From Symsagittifera roscoffensis (taxonomy: Eukaryota; Xenacoelomorpha; Acoela; Convolutidae), in NCBI RefSeq assembly GCF_963678635.1, contig NC_087063.1, positions 21,394,701 to 21,458,700 on the forward strand: a DNA stretch of 64,000 bases. The letters run 5' to 3'. The position numbers and the translations under genes were made by a program. The notes under the pieces are model-generated. The model searched no databases. It saw only the letters and a list, made by a program, of their open reading frames with translations, and had not been told where the DNA came from. This document shows, in pieces, positions 40,201 to 49,098 of this stretch (the first letter of the stretch is position 1; each line of letters begins with the position of its first letter).

Positions 40201-40915
40201 TTTGGATTATGACAAACTTTTTTTCTGAAAAAAAATCAAGTCTTTTGTAGGTTTTTTTGAATCTTTAATCGAAGGTTTGATTCTACTCGTAACAAGAAGA
40301 CTGAATGCTATAAACATACAGAAAATAAGACACAGCTTGATGAAGATGTATGTCTACTTCCGCCTTTGTTGTCTCTTCCATCACTTCCATATGTTTGGCA
40401 CGTTTAAACTCAGTCTGTCCAAGGTGATAGAGGGCAATTTCGATGAAAGCATCGTGCTGCTTCTTTTCTGCTTTGCGGAGCAGTTCTTGGAACATCGAGC
40501 AAGCATCTTCGAAGCTATTCATCATCGAGAGAGATATGCCTATCCTGGCACTGGAAAACGCTTCCTTCTCGAAGTCGTTCAAATGCCTGAAGTTGAAACA
40601 TTTTGAGTACACCAAAATTCAGTTTACAAAGAACTTAACTCCACCTATCGACCTATATGAACGAAACTTCTTGAGCTGTAAATAAATCATAACTTACCTG
40701 GCAAGCTCAAGCTGATAATGCGCATACTTCAGAGCTTTTTCATATGTTCCAATGTTATGATAGATAACCCAAAGCTTATGATAAATAACATTTAGCACGT
40801 TCACATCATCAGTTCCTTGTACAATTGCAGCTTCGTAAAACCGTGCCGCATCACTCCATCTTCTACCATCCATTAATTTTTCGCCTTCTATTGCTAGCTG
40901 CATACAGGCATCCAT
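21903..40915 (-). CDS. GPSM2: Pins/LGN-like G-protein-signalling modulator (TPR-GoLoco), 11 exons
   Basis: This is a spliced host gene. Coding exons are 40915-40698, 40586-40320, 40125-40002, 34171-33900, 33710-33602, 30688-30360, 30085-29710, 25491-25227, 24893-24669, 24292-24131 and 22243-21903. All junctions use GT-AG and keep phase; the total is 2,688 bases, about 895 residues. Residues 1 to ~350 align in order with the TPR repeats of LGN/Pins but are strongly diverged. A Ser/Asn/Gly-rich linker follows. Four GoLoco motifs near residues 607-627, 693-712, 739-758 and 772-792 each keep the D/E-Q-R triad that contacts G-alpha(i)-GDP. In animals the family links cortical G-alpha(i) to NuMA/Mud and dynein to orient the spindle. 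An acceptor just before the start codon suggests an upstream 5' UTR exon. The paralogue GPSM1 is an alternative name. Confidence 0.93.
22479..23720. repeat. Diverged ~150-170 bp repeats in the last intron
   Basis: The phrase CGATTGAACCCTTAATCTC.GATTTGGC recurs in diverged form at about 22,487, 22,636, 22,806 and 23,647. It recurs again at 37,800, 38,188 and 38,345 in another intron of the same gene. Local spacing of about 150-170 bases suggests a decayed tandem family. The SINE at 23.03-23.29 kb interrupts it. Confidence 0.5.
23033..23285 (-). mobile_element. tRNA-derived SINE copy with duplicated tail
   Basis: The minus strand has an A-box-like TGGCTGAGTGG and a B-box-like AGATCGATTCC in the head (23,220-23,283). 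The body follows, then the tail AGCTCAGC(A/T)TCGCC(T)(A/C)TGTG twice, at about 23,122-23,160 and 23,035-23,075. The head resembles a Ser/Leu-type tRNA. Confidence 0.65.
24131..24292 (-). CDS. GPSM2: Pins-like exon 10 (GoLoco 3 and first half of 4)
   Basis: Acceptor TTTTTTCAG at 24,293 and donor CAG|GTTAGT at 24,131. It encodes FLDILERCQDNRFDDQRTVL (GoLoco 3), then FLNTIQRIQIS, the N-terminal half of GoLoco 4. The intron splits the fourth motif. Confidence 0.92.
24669..24893 (-). CDS. GPSM2: Pins-like exon 9 (GoLoco 2)
   Basis: Acceptor TTCCAACAG at 24,894 and donor TTAG|GTGGGT at 24,669; the nearby CAG|GTGTTA would break phase with exon 10. It encodes LIDQIAKHQSYRMNDQRSEV, a GoLoco motif with an N-D-Q-R core. 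Confidence 0.92.
25227..25491 (-). CDS. GPSM2: Pins-like exon 8 (GoLoco 1)
   Basis: Acceptor TATTTTCAG at 25,492 and donor CCA|GTTAGT at 25,227 enclose GoLoco motif LYDLITKAQSVGRIDEQRVS, with the conserved Gln and the E-Q-R triad. The motif contacts GDP-bound G-alpha(i) in the family. Confidence 0.92.
25890..26060. repeat. Short direct and inverted repeats in an intron
   Basis: The block AGACAAGAAACTGCAATTCA and its continuation through CACAACTTCGCATAT occur at 25,891 and 25,970. An inverted repeat of about 19 bases, ATATGCTT..TGTGCAAA and its complement, sits at 26,014-26,056. It is probably the remnant of a small foldback. Confidence 0.6.
26880..27970 (+). pseudogene. LINE reverse-transcriptase relic, antisense in the 29.7-25.5 kb intron
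   Basis: Plus-strand frames encode LVDLSKAFDTVDHQILL, then GVPQ, YINDLP and FFSDDTKIY, in the order of non-LTR RT blocks. Families such as CR1, L2 and Jockey use DLSKAFDTVDH and an F-x-DD catalytic box. The second catalytic box reads SDD instead of the usual ADD. Frameshifts after GVPQ and stops after YINDLP break the frame. Further down, weak similarity to the post-RT region continues to about 27,700. No endonuclease part is visible, so the copy is 5'-truncated. Confidence 0.85.
28115..28462 (-). mobile_element. tRNA-derived SINE copy
   Basis: The minus-strand head at 28,390-28,460 has A-box-like TAGCGTAGAGG and B-box GGTTCGAACC, close to RNA polymerase III consensus. The tail at 28,118-28,150 matches the CACAGAGGC..AAG family seen at 23.0, 31.4 and 37.3 kb. 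The copy is about 345 bp. Confidence 0.65.
28896..29621. mobile_element. 726 bp TA-flanked foldback MITE
   Basis: Arms of about 320 bp (28,896-29,216 and 29,306-29,621) are inverted copies with few differences, around an ~90-base loop. Termini read CA(A/G)TGCTGATTTAAATTAACC. TA dinucleotides flank both outer ends, the target-site pattern of Tc1/mariner-type transposition. There is no coding capacity. It lies in the intron between exons 7 and 8 of the Pins-like gene. Confidence 0.88.
29710..30085 (-). CDS. GPSM2: Pins-like exon 7 (linker)
   Basis: Acceptor CAATTTTTAG at 30,086 restores phase with exon 6. About 125 polar residues follow, with many Ser, Asn, Gln and Lys and no fold I recognise. 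The end is less certain: AAA|GTTAGT at 29,710 is preferred, but AAA|GTCAGA eighteen bases later would also keep phase. Confidence 0.78.
30360..30688 (-). CDS. GPSM2: Pins-like exon 6 (end of TPRs, linker)
   Basis: Acceptor TTCGTTTTAG at 30,689 opens LRDVIGYKLAGELCVEISDA, the end of the TPR superhelix. An acidic and Gly-rich linker follows. The donor is GT|GTAAGT at 30,360. The linker has no motif I recognise. Confidence 0.87.
31078..31148 (-). repeat. tRNA-like SINE head
   Basis: The minus strand shows A-box-like TGGTCTAGAGG and B-box-like GGTTTGAGTCTC about 45 bases apart. It sits in the 33.6-30.7 kb intron. The matching tail motif (CACAGAGGCGAAGCTGAG) lies separately at 31,449. Confidence 0.5.
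33602..33710 (-). CDS. GPSM2: Pins-like exon 5 (last TPR)
   Basis: This is a short exon. Acceptor GGTTTTAG at 33,711 and donor AAG|GTAAAG at 33,602 leave 109 bases that keep phase. The product, with GESHMYCF and GELQKSLHYAQLYQSL, aligns with the LGN repeat GEGRACWSLGNAYTALGNHD. Confidence 0.88.
33900..34171 (-). CDS. GPSM2: Pins-like exon 4 (two TPRs)
   Basis: Between acceptor TTTTTCAG at 34,172 and donor GA|GTGAGT at 33,900 the frame encodes TPR helices, including SLEFGD, MKNYMEAADSFQEAF and DDEAAIDLSLKYLDL. This is the best conserved TPR block of the gene. Confidence 0.92.
35396..35533 (+). repeat. Dispersed repeat family A, copy 3
   Basis: It is collinear with 19,813-19,945: the CTCGTATCAG core, CGACTGCCTTTTAAG, GAGCAGTAAT, GAAAATCATTC and CACACACTATGTAAA all occur in order. 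Confidence 0.65.
35637..35715 (-). repeat. tRNA-like SINE head
   Basis: The minus strand contains B-box TTGTTCGAATCCGACT and an A-box-like GTGTAAAGG upstream, in a tRNA-like layout. No SINE body is seen beside it. Confidence 0.5.
35795..35845. repeat. 18-19 bp hairpin
   Basis: AACATTATTCAAGACTTTT and its exact reverse complement face each other across about 14 bases. It is intronic and AT-rich, so it may be a MITE remnant or simple palindrome. Confidence 0.7.
37345..37530 (-). mobile_element. tRNA-derived SINE copy
   Basis: The tail motif CACAGAGGCAAAGCTGCCCTTC on the plus strand (37,345) is followed by AGAGCTCT, and then by a degenerate head around 37,465-37,520. The order matches the other minus-strand SINE copies. 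The B-box is poorly kept. Confidence 0.45.
37531..40001. other. Rest of the large intron before exon 3: diverged repeats only
   Basis: No coding block is seen. Copies of the GATTTGGCAGGGTAG repeat lie at 37,800, 38,188 and 38,345. Blocks like TTGGAGAGC.TA(C/T)TTTGCCTTCC near 39,560 and 39,750 match 37,195. Confidence 0.55.
40002..40125 (-). CDS. GPSM2: Pins-like exon 3 (TPR)
   Basis: Acceptor GTGTTTTCAG at 40,126 and donor GAA|GTCAGT at 40,002 bound a TPR pair containing SHVYFKLGHLEEALSCQLE. A 5.8 kb intron follows. Confidence 0.87.
40320..40586 (-). CDS. GPSM2: Pins-like exon 2 (TPR)
   Basis: Acceptor CAACTTCAG at 40,587 gives HLNDFEKEAF directly after exon 1, as expected for LGN. The donor CT|GTATGT at 40,320 was chosen over weaker sites because it keeps phase. 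It also makes the spacing from QAV to the next conserved Asp equal to LGN. Confidence 0.85.
40698..40915 (-). CDS. GPSM2: Pins-like exon 1 (start codon, first TPR)
   Basis: The first Met follows an acceptor-like TATTTCAG at 40,917 and opens MDACMQLAIEGEKL, which matches the conserved start of the LGN/Pins TPR domain. The first helix pair ends YEKALKYAHYQLELAR. The donor is CCAG|GTAAGT at 40,698/40,697, phase 2. A non-coding exon probably lies upstream. Confidence 0.9.
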
Positions 40916-41388
40916 TCTGAAATATGCATTAACACTTGAAACACTGATCAAGTTCACAGTTAGACCAAATTGAGAAAAAGCCCTCGGCGGGTTAAGTCTC
41001 TTCTAATTAACTGGGCTACTTGAGGCAGCTTATAACAAAGTTTTCGGAAAAGTGTTCTCCTACAGAAAAACTGTTCAAATAGTACAAAAAAACTGGTGTC
41101 TTCAGACCCGTAAAAAACTGGTAAGTAACTCAGGTCACAAATTGAGACTTTTAGGGAGGGTAATTCACATCTTTTACAGTCATTCGATTGAAAAGTTTTG
41201 ATAAGATTCCTTTTATGAATTGTCCTAAATAGTTTTTTTTTTAAAGAAAAGGTCAATTAAAATGGGCCCTTCCGTCATGCGACGGTACGTGCACAAGTTG
41301 GATAGATCCGTACTAACGCTATATAAATACATCGGCAAAATTTTATAAATAAATCAAGTCGATATTAATGCATCAAGACAATTGTCAA
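40916..41388. other. Upstream of exon 1, no feature recognised
   Basis: It probably contains intron and 5' UTR or promoter sequence of the Pins-like gene. I could not place a promoter or first exon. Confidence 0.4.
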
Positions 41389-44300
41389 CTAAAATCTACC
41401 CTCCTTGATTATAGCACAGATAGAATTGTCTATATTGGATGTATTTTTAAGATTTTTGCACCCCCTAAGGCAGAGGATTGCACTCCTTAGAAGTGTTGTT
41501 CTTATAAAGTTTATTGTGTCCGAGTATGATTCGTTCCGTTTTTCGCTTAGTTTCTCTGCTAGTTTCTGGATGTTTTTTAGAGCCTGGTGCTGCTCCTTCG
41601 GTACACGCAAAAATTAGTGAAACAAAGCTGCTGTGTTCCACATCCAGAATTCTTTGTTGGCATTTTAATGTTTCGACACTCTCATGATATTTGTAGGCGT
41701 CAGATATAGTTTTAGGGCAGGATTTAGCATGGGGGTTGAAAATTTTTACATCGAAAAAGGTTCGGCTGAATCGCCCTCCCCAGAGTCCACTTGCCTTGAT
41801 GTCAAGTCGAGCGTCATCTTCAGTAGTGGTTGTTTTGTTGTGAAAGCTTTCGCCTTCCAACGATTGAAGTTTCGACTCTATTTCAACATCATGACATACT
41901 TCGTCCAGGAGTGTCGCAAAAGTATCGCGAATTTCATAATGTCTTAGGTGAGTGTATCCACCTTTGAGACTGTCTAGAGAATGGGTCAGTTTGAACGGTT
42001 GTCCACATGGGCATTAATCGCGGGGTGTTTCGTGGTTACCATCCATATCTCAGATGTAAGCCATCTTTAAACTTCGATTTTGTTGAGTGAAAATTGTATC
42101 TTTTTAAGTAGCACGCTTAGCCAATTCGATGCTCCTTTCTGTGACGCTAGATTTATTGTCAGTTTTTTTTTCAGATCAGCAATTTTCCATACTTAAAGCC
42201 TTTTTTGAATCTGATGTTCCCTCTCTCAGTTTTGATGTTTCTATTTACAGAGTTTGTTCCGTTCCAGCTAATGCTAGATCACTGTTTTCAAAAGGATCAC
42301 AAATGGCTTGTGACCACTCATAAGTTGCATAAGTTCTGGAAAAGTCCGTGTTACTGAGGAGGTCCAATCCTAACATTCTTGATGGAATTGCAAAAAGGTT
42401 TTGATCTTCATCGGTCATATGGTTTTTACCAGTAATACTAAGAAGTAGCTGATGTCTTGCATTTTTCTTATTTTCATCCATTTTCTTAAATGCTTCCGGA
42501 GTTGTTCTGGTTAGAAAGCTTAATTTTTTTTTGAACTCGCTTTGTGTAGCAGGTGTACTCGTTTTGTACTGATGTTTTAGCTATTTTGGAAAACTTTTCA
42601 GTTAGGGTAGTTGTCTTTTCAATTTCTCTTTCCATGTATATATCGCATACTGATGGTCTTCGTAGAACCGATTCAAGGACTCTAAAACCGTCTACCATTG
42701 CATTATTTGTGCCTTCAAAAATTCTATGACGCTGTCACGAGTGTTTTCTTTTACTAAGAATTGACAATTGGAAGGCTTCACATTGTATCCGAAGACTTTC
42801 CGTGCACATCCAGGTTTTCCAGTATTGCGCGGAGACTCGTAAGACCACCTGCAGCGCTTCCATCATCTGCGTACCATTTTTGGGTGGTACATTTGGTTTT
42901 TGCAGGAGCTCAATCAGTGGATAGCCATTGCGAGAGAATCACCTTGCGTTGTGCCTTCGGTAGATGTCAAAACCGTTTTATTGACATATAGATTTGAGAG
43001 ATGTTAATATGAGTTGGCCAGCGCATGATGTAGTGCCGCACAAAGGATTTCTACATTTTTTAGAGCAAAATTTATTGAGCGAGTTGAAGGCATTTCTGCA
43101 TCAATGCGTAGTATGAATAAGTTTCCGGTTTCTCAAACTCGTTCCTCAAGCTGTGGATAGCATATTCGATTCAACACTTCTGGCCTAAGCAGAGGTGGCA
43201 ATTTTTTCCGAGATTTTCAAATCTGATTTTAGACATTGGGGGATTGTTTTGCCAATTATTTTTCTCAGATTTTCGCCTATATCCATGGGCCGGAACCCTG
43301 CATTTTTGTCCAGAGTTATCATGCGAAACGATTTGCACGCCGTTAGGTTTTCATAGGGGAGAACTTTAGTTGCTGTTGTATAGGATAGTTTAACAATTGT
43401 TTTGCAAAGCTCAATGGATGTCTGGTTCAGGTGAGTTAATATCCTTCTCCATTTGCACGCATCTAGACCTGAGGGACCGTAGCTTCCGTGCGTTTTCAGG
43501 GTTGATTTTCGTGCCAGATATTTTGCCTGTACTCATTAGTTAATCGAATTGCTTAACTTCTTCTTTTACATCGGACTTCTTCTGTTTGGGATGTCTAATT
43601 TCGAGAGCTTTCGCTTCAGTGAAAAGTTCGTCTTATAGACCTTGCTTCCATAAAATTATGCGGCGGCTTAGTGTTTTAGAATTTCATCCGTTTGTTTTTG
43701 ATATAGTTTTGGGGAGCAGCAGATGCGGAAGAATCATTGCTGCGTTCACTGTGACGTTAGAATTTGGTGTTTTTTTTTTTACTAATGACAACAGCTGCTG
43801 CTTAAGTAATTCTATGAATTGGAAACCGGGCTTGTTCTTGCTTACAATTATGAAGCGCGGTTTCCAGTTAACGACATTTTTATATATGTCGGTTATTTTA
43901 ATTTCAAGTTCTTGGTCGATAAGTTTCCAGGGGTCAAAGGAGGCCGTGCTTGTTGGTCTATTGGTGGAGTTGGGCTCTTTTGCAATGTTCTCGGGGGTGC
44001 ATTGTATGCAGGAGAACCCATCGTAATAAAATTTGCTGCTCTGTAGCCCGCTACATGAGACATGGAAGTAAGCTTTGCAAATGACACACCATATGCCTCA
44101 TTTTCGGAGGTTGCGATTGCAAATATGGCTGAGCGTTTGATTGTCCATTATTTGGCAGCGAGGAGGGTAAATTTATGGTGAATATATATAAGTTAGCTGA
44201 GCGAGCATTGAACTGAAGATTTTTTTACCATAAAAACAAAAATGAATACAATCTTTACAAATCATATTAGCACAAAAATTAACGTTTAGATTGGGGGAAA

Positions 44301-44720
44301 TATTTTGGATTCTTGAGTGGTAAAATGTATTTATAGGGCAAAACAAAGAATTATTTAGAGCATCAAATTTTCAGTTTATGAAGTTATTGTTTGCAGAGAG
44401 GATGGTTTTGAGGATAATTAGCACATTTGGGTTAAACTTATAAATTATCAAATTTATTAAAAATCTCCAATCAATAGCAAAGTCTGAAACTGTAGATGAG
44501 TTATCACTAAATCCGGCTACTATAGTAACACAGTTCAGTCTCTGCGAGGGGTAGCGCGAGACAGTAGAGGCAAGGTCGGCTAGCCTTGCACCTCTGTACG
44601 AGTGAACCGTGGCTCTGACATCTTTGGGAGTGCAGTACTTGGTCTTTGAGGTTCCTATTACCAGTTTTTGCTCCCGTTGGGTATCCATTTGTGCCTGTAC
44701 TTTGGCACGGACATTCACTA
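41389..44720 (-). pseudogene. Decayed RLE-type non-LTR retrotransposon (SGNH-like, PHD-like, RT, nuclease)
   Basis: Minus-strand pieces lie in this order. At 44,700-44,500 an SGNH-esterase-like stretch shows VIGTSKT, GARLADL and VAGFSDNSS. At 44,125-43,990 a PHD-like finger has WCVICKAYFHVSCSGL and FSCIQC. RT blocks follow: TLDKNAGFRPMDIGENLRKI (~43,300), STEGTTQGD (~42,960) and the YADD box (~42,860). At ~42,030-41,700 a CPCG knuckle, RHYEIRDTFATLLDEVCHD and ARLDIKASGLWGG then FFDVKIFNP resemble a PD-(D/E)XK nuclease. The end carries LLRSAILCLRG. The order fits restriction-like-endonuclease non-LTR elements common in marine invertebrate genomes. At least ten stops or frameshifts make it inactive. 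Confidence 0.82.
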
Positions 44721-46753
44721 AACAGGGTACAAGAGAGGCAAAACCAGAGAAAGAATAGATTGAAAATAGATTGTAGAGAAATGGATTTATAAAAAAACAA
44801 ATAACAAAAAAAAATGGAAGCGATTACAACCTGGTTTTTCACGGGTGGAGGTTTCGGCGGGGATGTCCGGTTAGAGGGGGAGTATCGCTGTTTGACGGGC
44901 TTGTCTCTAAAATCCCCTACTTATCACATGAAACTATTTATTAAGTTTATTACAACAATTAGGCTATTGTCCTAAATAGTAAGTGAAATGTGACATTCGC
45001 TCGGAAGTACATATCGACGAAAAATGAAGCCAGGTTGTAAAAGGACTGGCTAGCGTCTAAACTTAGCTCTACATGCTTTTAACCGTCTCTCTCTAAGCCA
45101 GTTTATTGTGTGGTCCTTTTCATCATCGGGTCGACAAAAACGGTATTGTTTCCGGCTTCGACCAGAACGCTCAGATTAACTCAATTACATGCAAAAATAG
45201 TGAGCTCAAGGCTGGGTCTCAGTATCTTCAGACCACGAGGTCACTCCTAAAAACAGGGCTTATTTATTTATTTAAACTACTTATTTATTTTACTACTACT
45301 GTTTTTGTTCAGTAGATAAAAATCGTCATTCGCATCGGAGATGGATCAACCCTTTCCCTCAACTCCTAGCTTCTCATTATCTAAAAATGAGTTCGATGTT
45401 AATTAAATTAAACTCAGGACATCCTCATGAAGCTAAAAGTTATTAAAATAAAGAGTTACAATTCTCTCCCGAGACCCTTCCGAATTCTTTAATCACGACA
45501 AAGAACAGTCCTCTTCTTTCCGGAAGGTTGGTCCTGTCGTTCCAACTCCCTTCCTGGTTCTCGGAAGTTGCTAGATTGTAAAACTAGGTTGTAATGGTTG
45601 TCAATCACTATTATATTCGTATTTCTCGTTCTTATTTCTCGTCTCCTCTCTTTCAACGACTGTTGTTGTTGTGTTGTTCGCAGTTTCAGTTGTCTCGAAA
45701 TCTCAAATTGTTACGTTTCGTTCACGCTCAAATCATGTTTTTAAAAAGTAGTATGCCAAATTAACCATTCCTGATTCATTCAATTGTCAAATTAAGACCA
45801 CTAATCCGCAAAAACCGCCAATTTTCTCACTCTGATGCTATATTAAAATTCGAATTCGAAATGCCTATTGACGGCATTTTGGTCGAATGTCACATACTCT
45901 ACGGGCAGCCCGGTCAATGTCTTCATTGAGTCTCGCAGTATTCATCAAAATGGTACAGTGCCATCGAACAGAATTTACAAAATAAATTTAATCACTTCTA
46001 TCCATATCAAATTGACTCACCGCAGAATATGAATGGCATCATAGTACACTGTTATAGCCTTCCAAATTTTTTCACTAGTCTGCACTTTAAAGGATATGAC
46101 TTAAGATAAAAACATCTTTTCTGACTTTTAAGGCCAATGTCTTGGTTTAAGACTCTTTCTCCTGGGTTTAAAAAGTATTGGGACGCAGGACGGTCCTGCC
46201 AACCAACAAATTAAAATTATCCTACTATGCTTCTTCCCTTCGGAAAATTAGTTTATTATTGGTCTTTAATATTAAAATTAGGGAACTTGGTGGTTAGAAG
46301 GGAAAATGAAATAATCTCCCACTGTATGAGATTACCCAAGCACTTCATATCACCACAAAAAGATCAGTCGTCTTCGTTGAATAAAAAAAATCATGCAGGC
46401 TAGAATAATTAATATACTGTTCACTCAAGCCTCTCTAGATAAATAATAAGTATCTCAAAAGCCACTAACTAAATTACATTGCAAATTTGTAAATGCAAAA
46501 AACTTTTGAACCTCAAAAATCAACTAAAATTTTTTTTCATTCAGTTTCAATTAAAAGCTTTGTTGCTTGGTTTCTCATTTAAGTTTTTCTCGCATAAACA
46601 ATTCTGAGTATTAAAATCTCCTCTTTTGTTGCTTCTTTGTTCGTTTCTTGTTCACTTCTTTGTTTTCTTCTTTGTTTTTGTCGTTTAGAAGTTCTAAAAC
46701 TTCTAAATTCTTCTAATATTTCTCTTTTTTGCATCTTGTTTTTCCGCTATTTG
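44721..46753. other. Gap between two retroelements, candidate LTR region
   Basis: No coding block is seen. A purine-rich run (AAAAGAGGAGA on the minus strand, 46,617-46,630) follows the last retroelement frame and could be its polypurine tract. I could not match this interval to the sequence right of 63.2 kb, so no LTR is assigned. Confidence 0.35.
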
Positions 46754-48771
46754 TCAATGCTCCATCTCCTCCTCCAGCGACATTGACTCCGCACTTTCAG
46801 TTTCATAGTATTGCAACACGTCGGTGGCTATTCTGTCGCCGTTGGAGGCATCCTCCAACACTTCTGCTCTTCTACCCTTTGTTTGCAACAAGGTAGAGGA
46901 TCTACGCTCGTTTCCTGTTTCTGCAGAAGCTGTCGTGGAAACACAACGTCACGTTTCTCTCCAGGTCTTCCTTCAACAATTCTTTTCTTTCTCTCCCTTC
47001 ACACTCATTCGTTCAAGACTTTTTCTTCACTGCAGTGGTCACTGCATTCCAATGAGTCACAAAAATTCGCTTGAAAGCGCCTGCTCCTATGTCCAGCTGA
47101 TACGCACAGTAAATCCTGCTGAGCTTCGACATATGCTTCTTGGCATACTCGTAGAACCATGCAGTCATGTTGGCTCTGAACCATGGCATCAGTCGTCTTC
47201 TGGCCCATATCTTCTTCACTTCCATCGGAACATTTAAGATTTTGCACATTGTCTCAAAAAGATCTACGTCTTTTAGACAATCCAGTTCCTGTAATTGTTC
47301 TTCTTTACATGAGCTTCCAGCCATCGATTTGCCATCATAACTCCCACTATCAGTATCGTTATGGGCTGTGATGAATCTGGTAAACCCATGGAGAGCAGCT
47401 CTCTAGAGTCCCAGACCAACACCAGATTACTGCGCCCGGTTTGTAGCAAGCAATGACAGAGGAACTCATCATGTGACAACATGATGCTTCTCCAATTACG
47501 CTTCCCCGACGCTTCCATTAGTGGTTCTACTTCCATCATTACTCGGTGGATCTCATTGTTTTCATCTACTGCGTTGTAATCTGTAGCTGTTGATCCTTTC
47601 TGCTTCTGTCTTTCAAAATCACTAAAGTTCCCACTAGCGTATCCCATAAACTTCTTTCCCAGTATCAGTTCTAACTCTTCCTCAGTTCTTTCTGAAACCG
47701 CTGCAAAAATCTTACATAGCAACTCGTAAGATTTCTCCGACCTTCTCGCCAATCTTACACGTTTCGGCACTGAGAGGGCTTGGTCCACAATTGTCCTTGT
47801 ACTCTTCACATCCACTGCCACAAAGTGCACTGGATATCGGCTTTTCCACATCGGAGCCAACATCGATCAAAATAGGTATCGCGCTCCCGAAGGTCTGCGA
47901 TAAGCTTCACTCTGCCGAATTTTCAATTCTGGTTCTATAGCTTCTCTCCACTTTCCCATGTTTTTCTGTTCAGTTTCTAACCCTGCCGGAAACACTTCCA
48001 CGCTGATGGCCATGACCATCTCATGCTTTTGTTCTAGATTCAAAAACGACTCTAAAGAACCAAACATGCTGTATAATCCTAGTGCAGTCACTAGGTTCAC
48101 CTCAGTTCCTCAGTGGCAATCTGCAATTAGTTCCGTTTCCGTTTTCGCTTTGATCACCATGTTTCCGAATGATATCGTCAGTTGCTTATGTTGTTTCACA
48201 AGAGTCTTCACGCAGTCAAGACCTCCACACATGTGACCTTCCAGTCTACAGACTTTTGCCAGACAGCTACCAGGTTCAACCCAGTCCTCTGGTCCCCAGC
48301 CAGGCAACTCCATATTGACTCCTTTGTTGCTCTTGGAGGCTGTTGTCATCAAGTTGTAAATGATGTTCAGGTCACGCAAGTTACAACCTGAATTCAGCTC
48401 CCTCTGCACATCCTGTGCTGCATGCAATATCGAATTGGCATTCATCGGCACCATGATGGTTTCATTAGCTCCCACGCCACCATTAGACAAATCCTTAGTA
48501 GTTCGTTCGAGAATCCCAATCCAAATTCTACTCGGTTGTCAGATTTTGGCACAGAAGGTGAAGTCATCGTTTCCTCCATCAAAAGTCCCAACTTAGCTTG
48601 CTGATTAGCAGCGCTCCTTATTGTCATAATTCTTGACGTCCAGAATCTTAGCGACACCGCCTGTTCGTAAACGAAGAAACAATCGCGTAGTTCTTCATTA
48701 ATGAAAGGGTTGTATGCCATCCCTACGATCCCGGATACGTAACTGGACGACTTTTTCTGATCGGTTCGCAA
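46754..48771 (-). pseudogene. ORF3 C-terminal segment
   Basis: The readable blocks include PMNANSILHAAQDVQRELNS, CRLEGHMCGGLDCVKTLVKQ, HFVAVDVKSTRTIVDQALSV and KIWARRRLMPWFRANMTAWF. The last frame ends with an acidic tail at 46,754. A Cys/His cluster in EGHMCGGLDC is suggestive of metal binding but incomplete. No family recognised. Confidence 0.45.
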
Positions 48772-49098
48772 TATTCACTGGACTTTGGCAATTCTCACAT
48801 GGATTCTTTTGTGAGCCTCAGCTCTTTGTTCGAGAATCTCCGTATTTCATCAATCTTCTTCATTAATTCCAGTTCCACGGGCTCCTTCATGTTCACTCGC
48901 ATCGGTTCACTTTGATGTACGGCTGGAAGTGCTTGTAAGATCAAGGTTTTCGCTCAATCATTGCCTTCTCTCAGCATCTTGGAAACGCTGGTACCGATCT
49001 TTGTTCTAACATGAATCGAATGAAACAGAGAGCTTCTCTCTGTTTCGCACACGCAACTGCCGCTCCTTCTGGGGTCATTAGATCTCTCACACTCGTCA

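Noticed and set aside
40290-40332. Other donors for exon 2 (GT|GTCTTA at 40,332 or GA|GTAGAA near 40,290)
   Set aside because: Both keep phase, but they shorten or lengthen the TPR spacing relative to LGN; CT|GTATGT at 40,320 fits both consensus and spacing.
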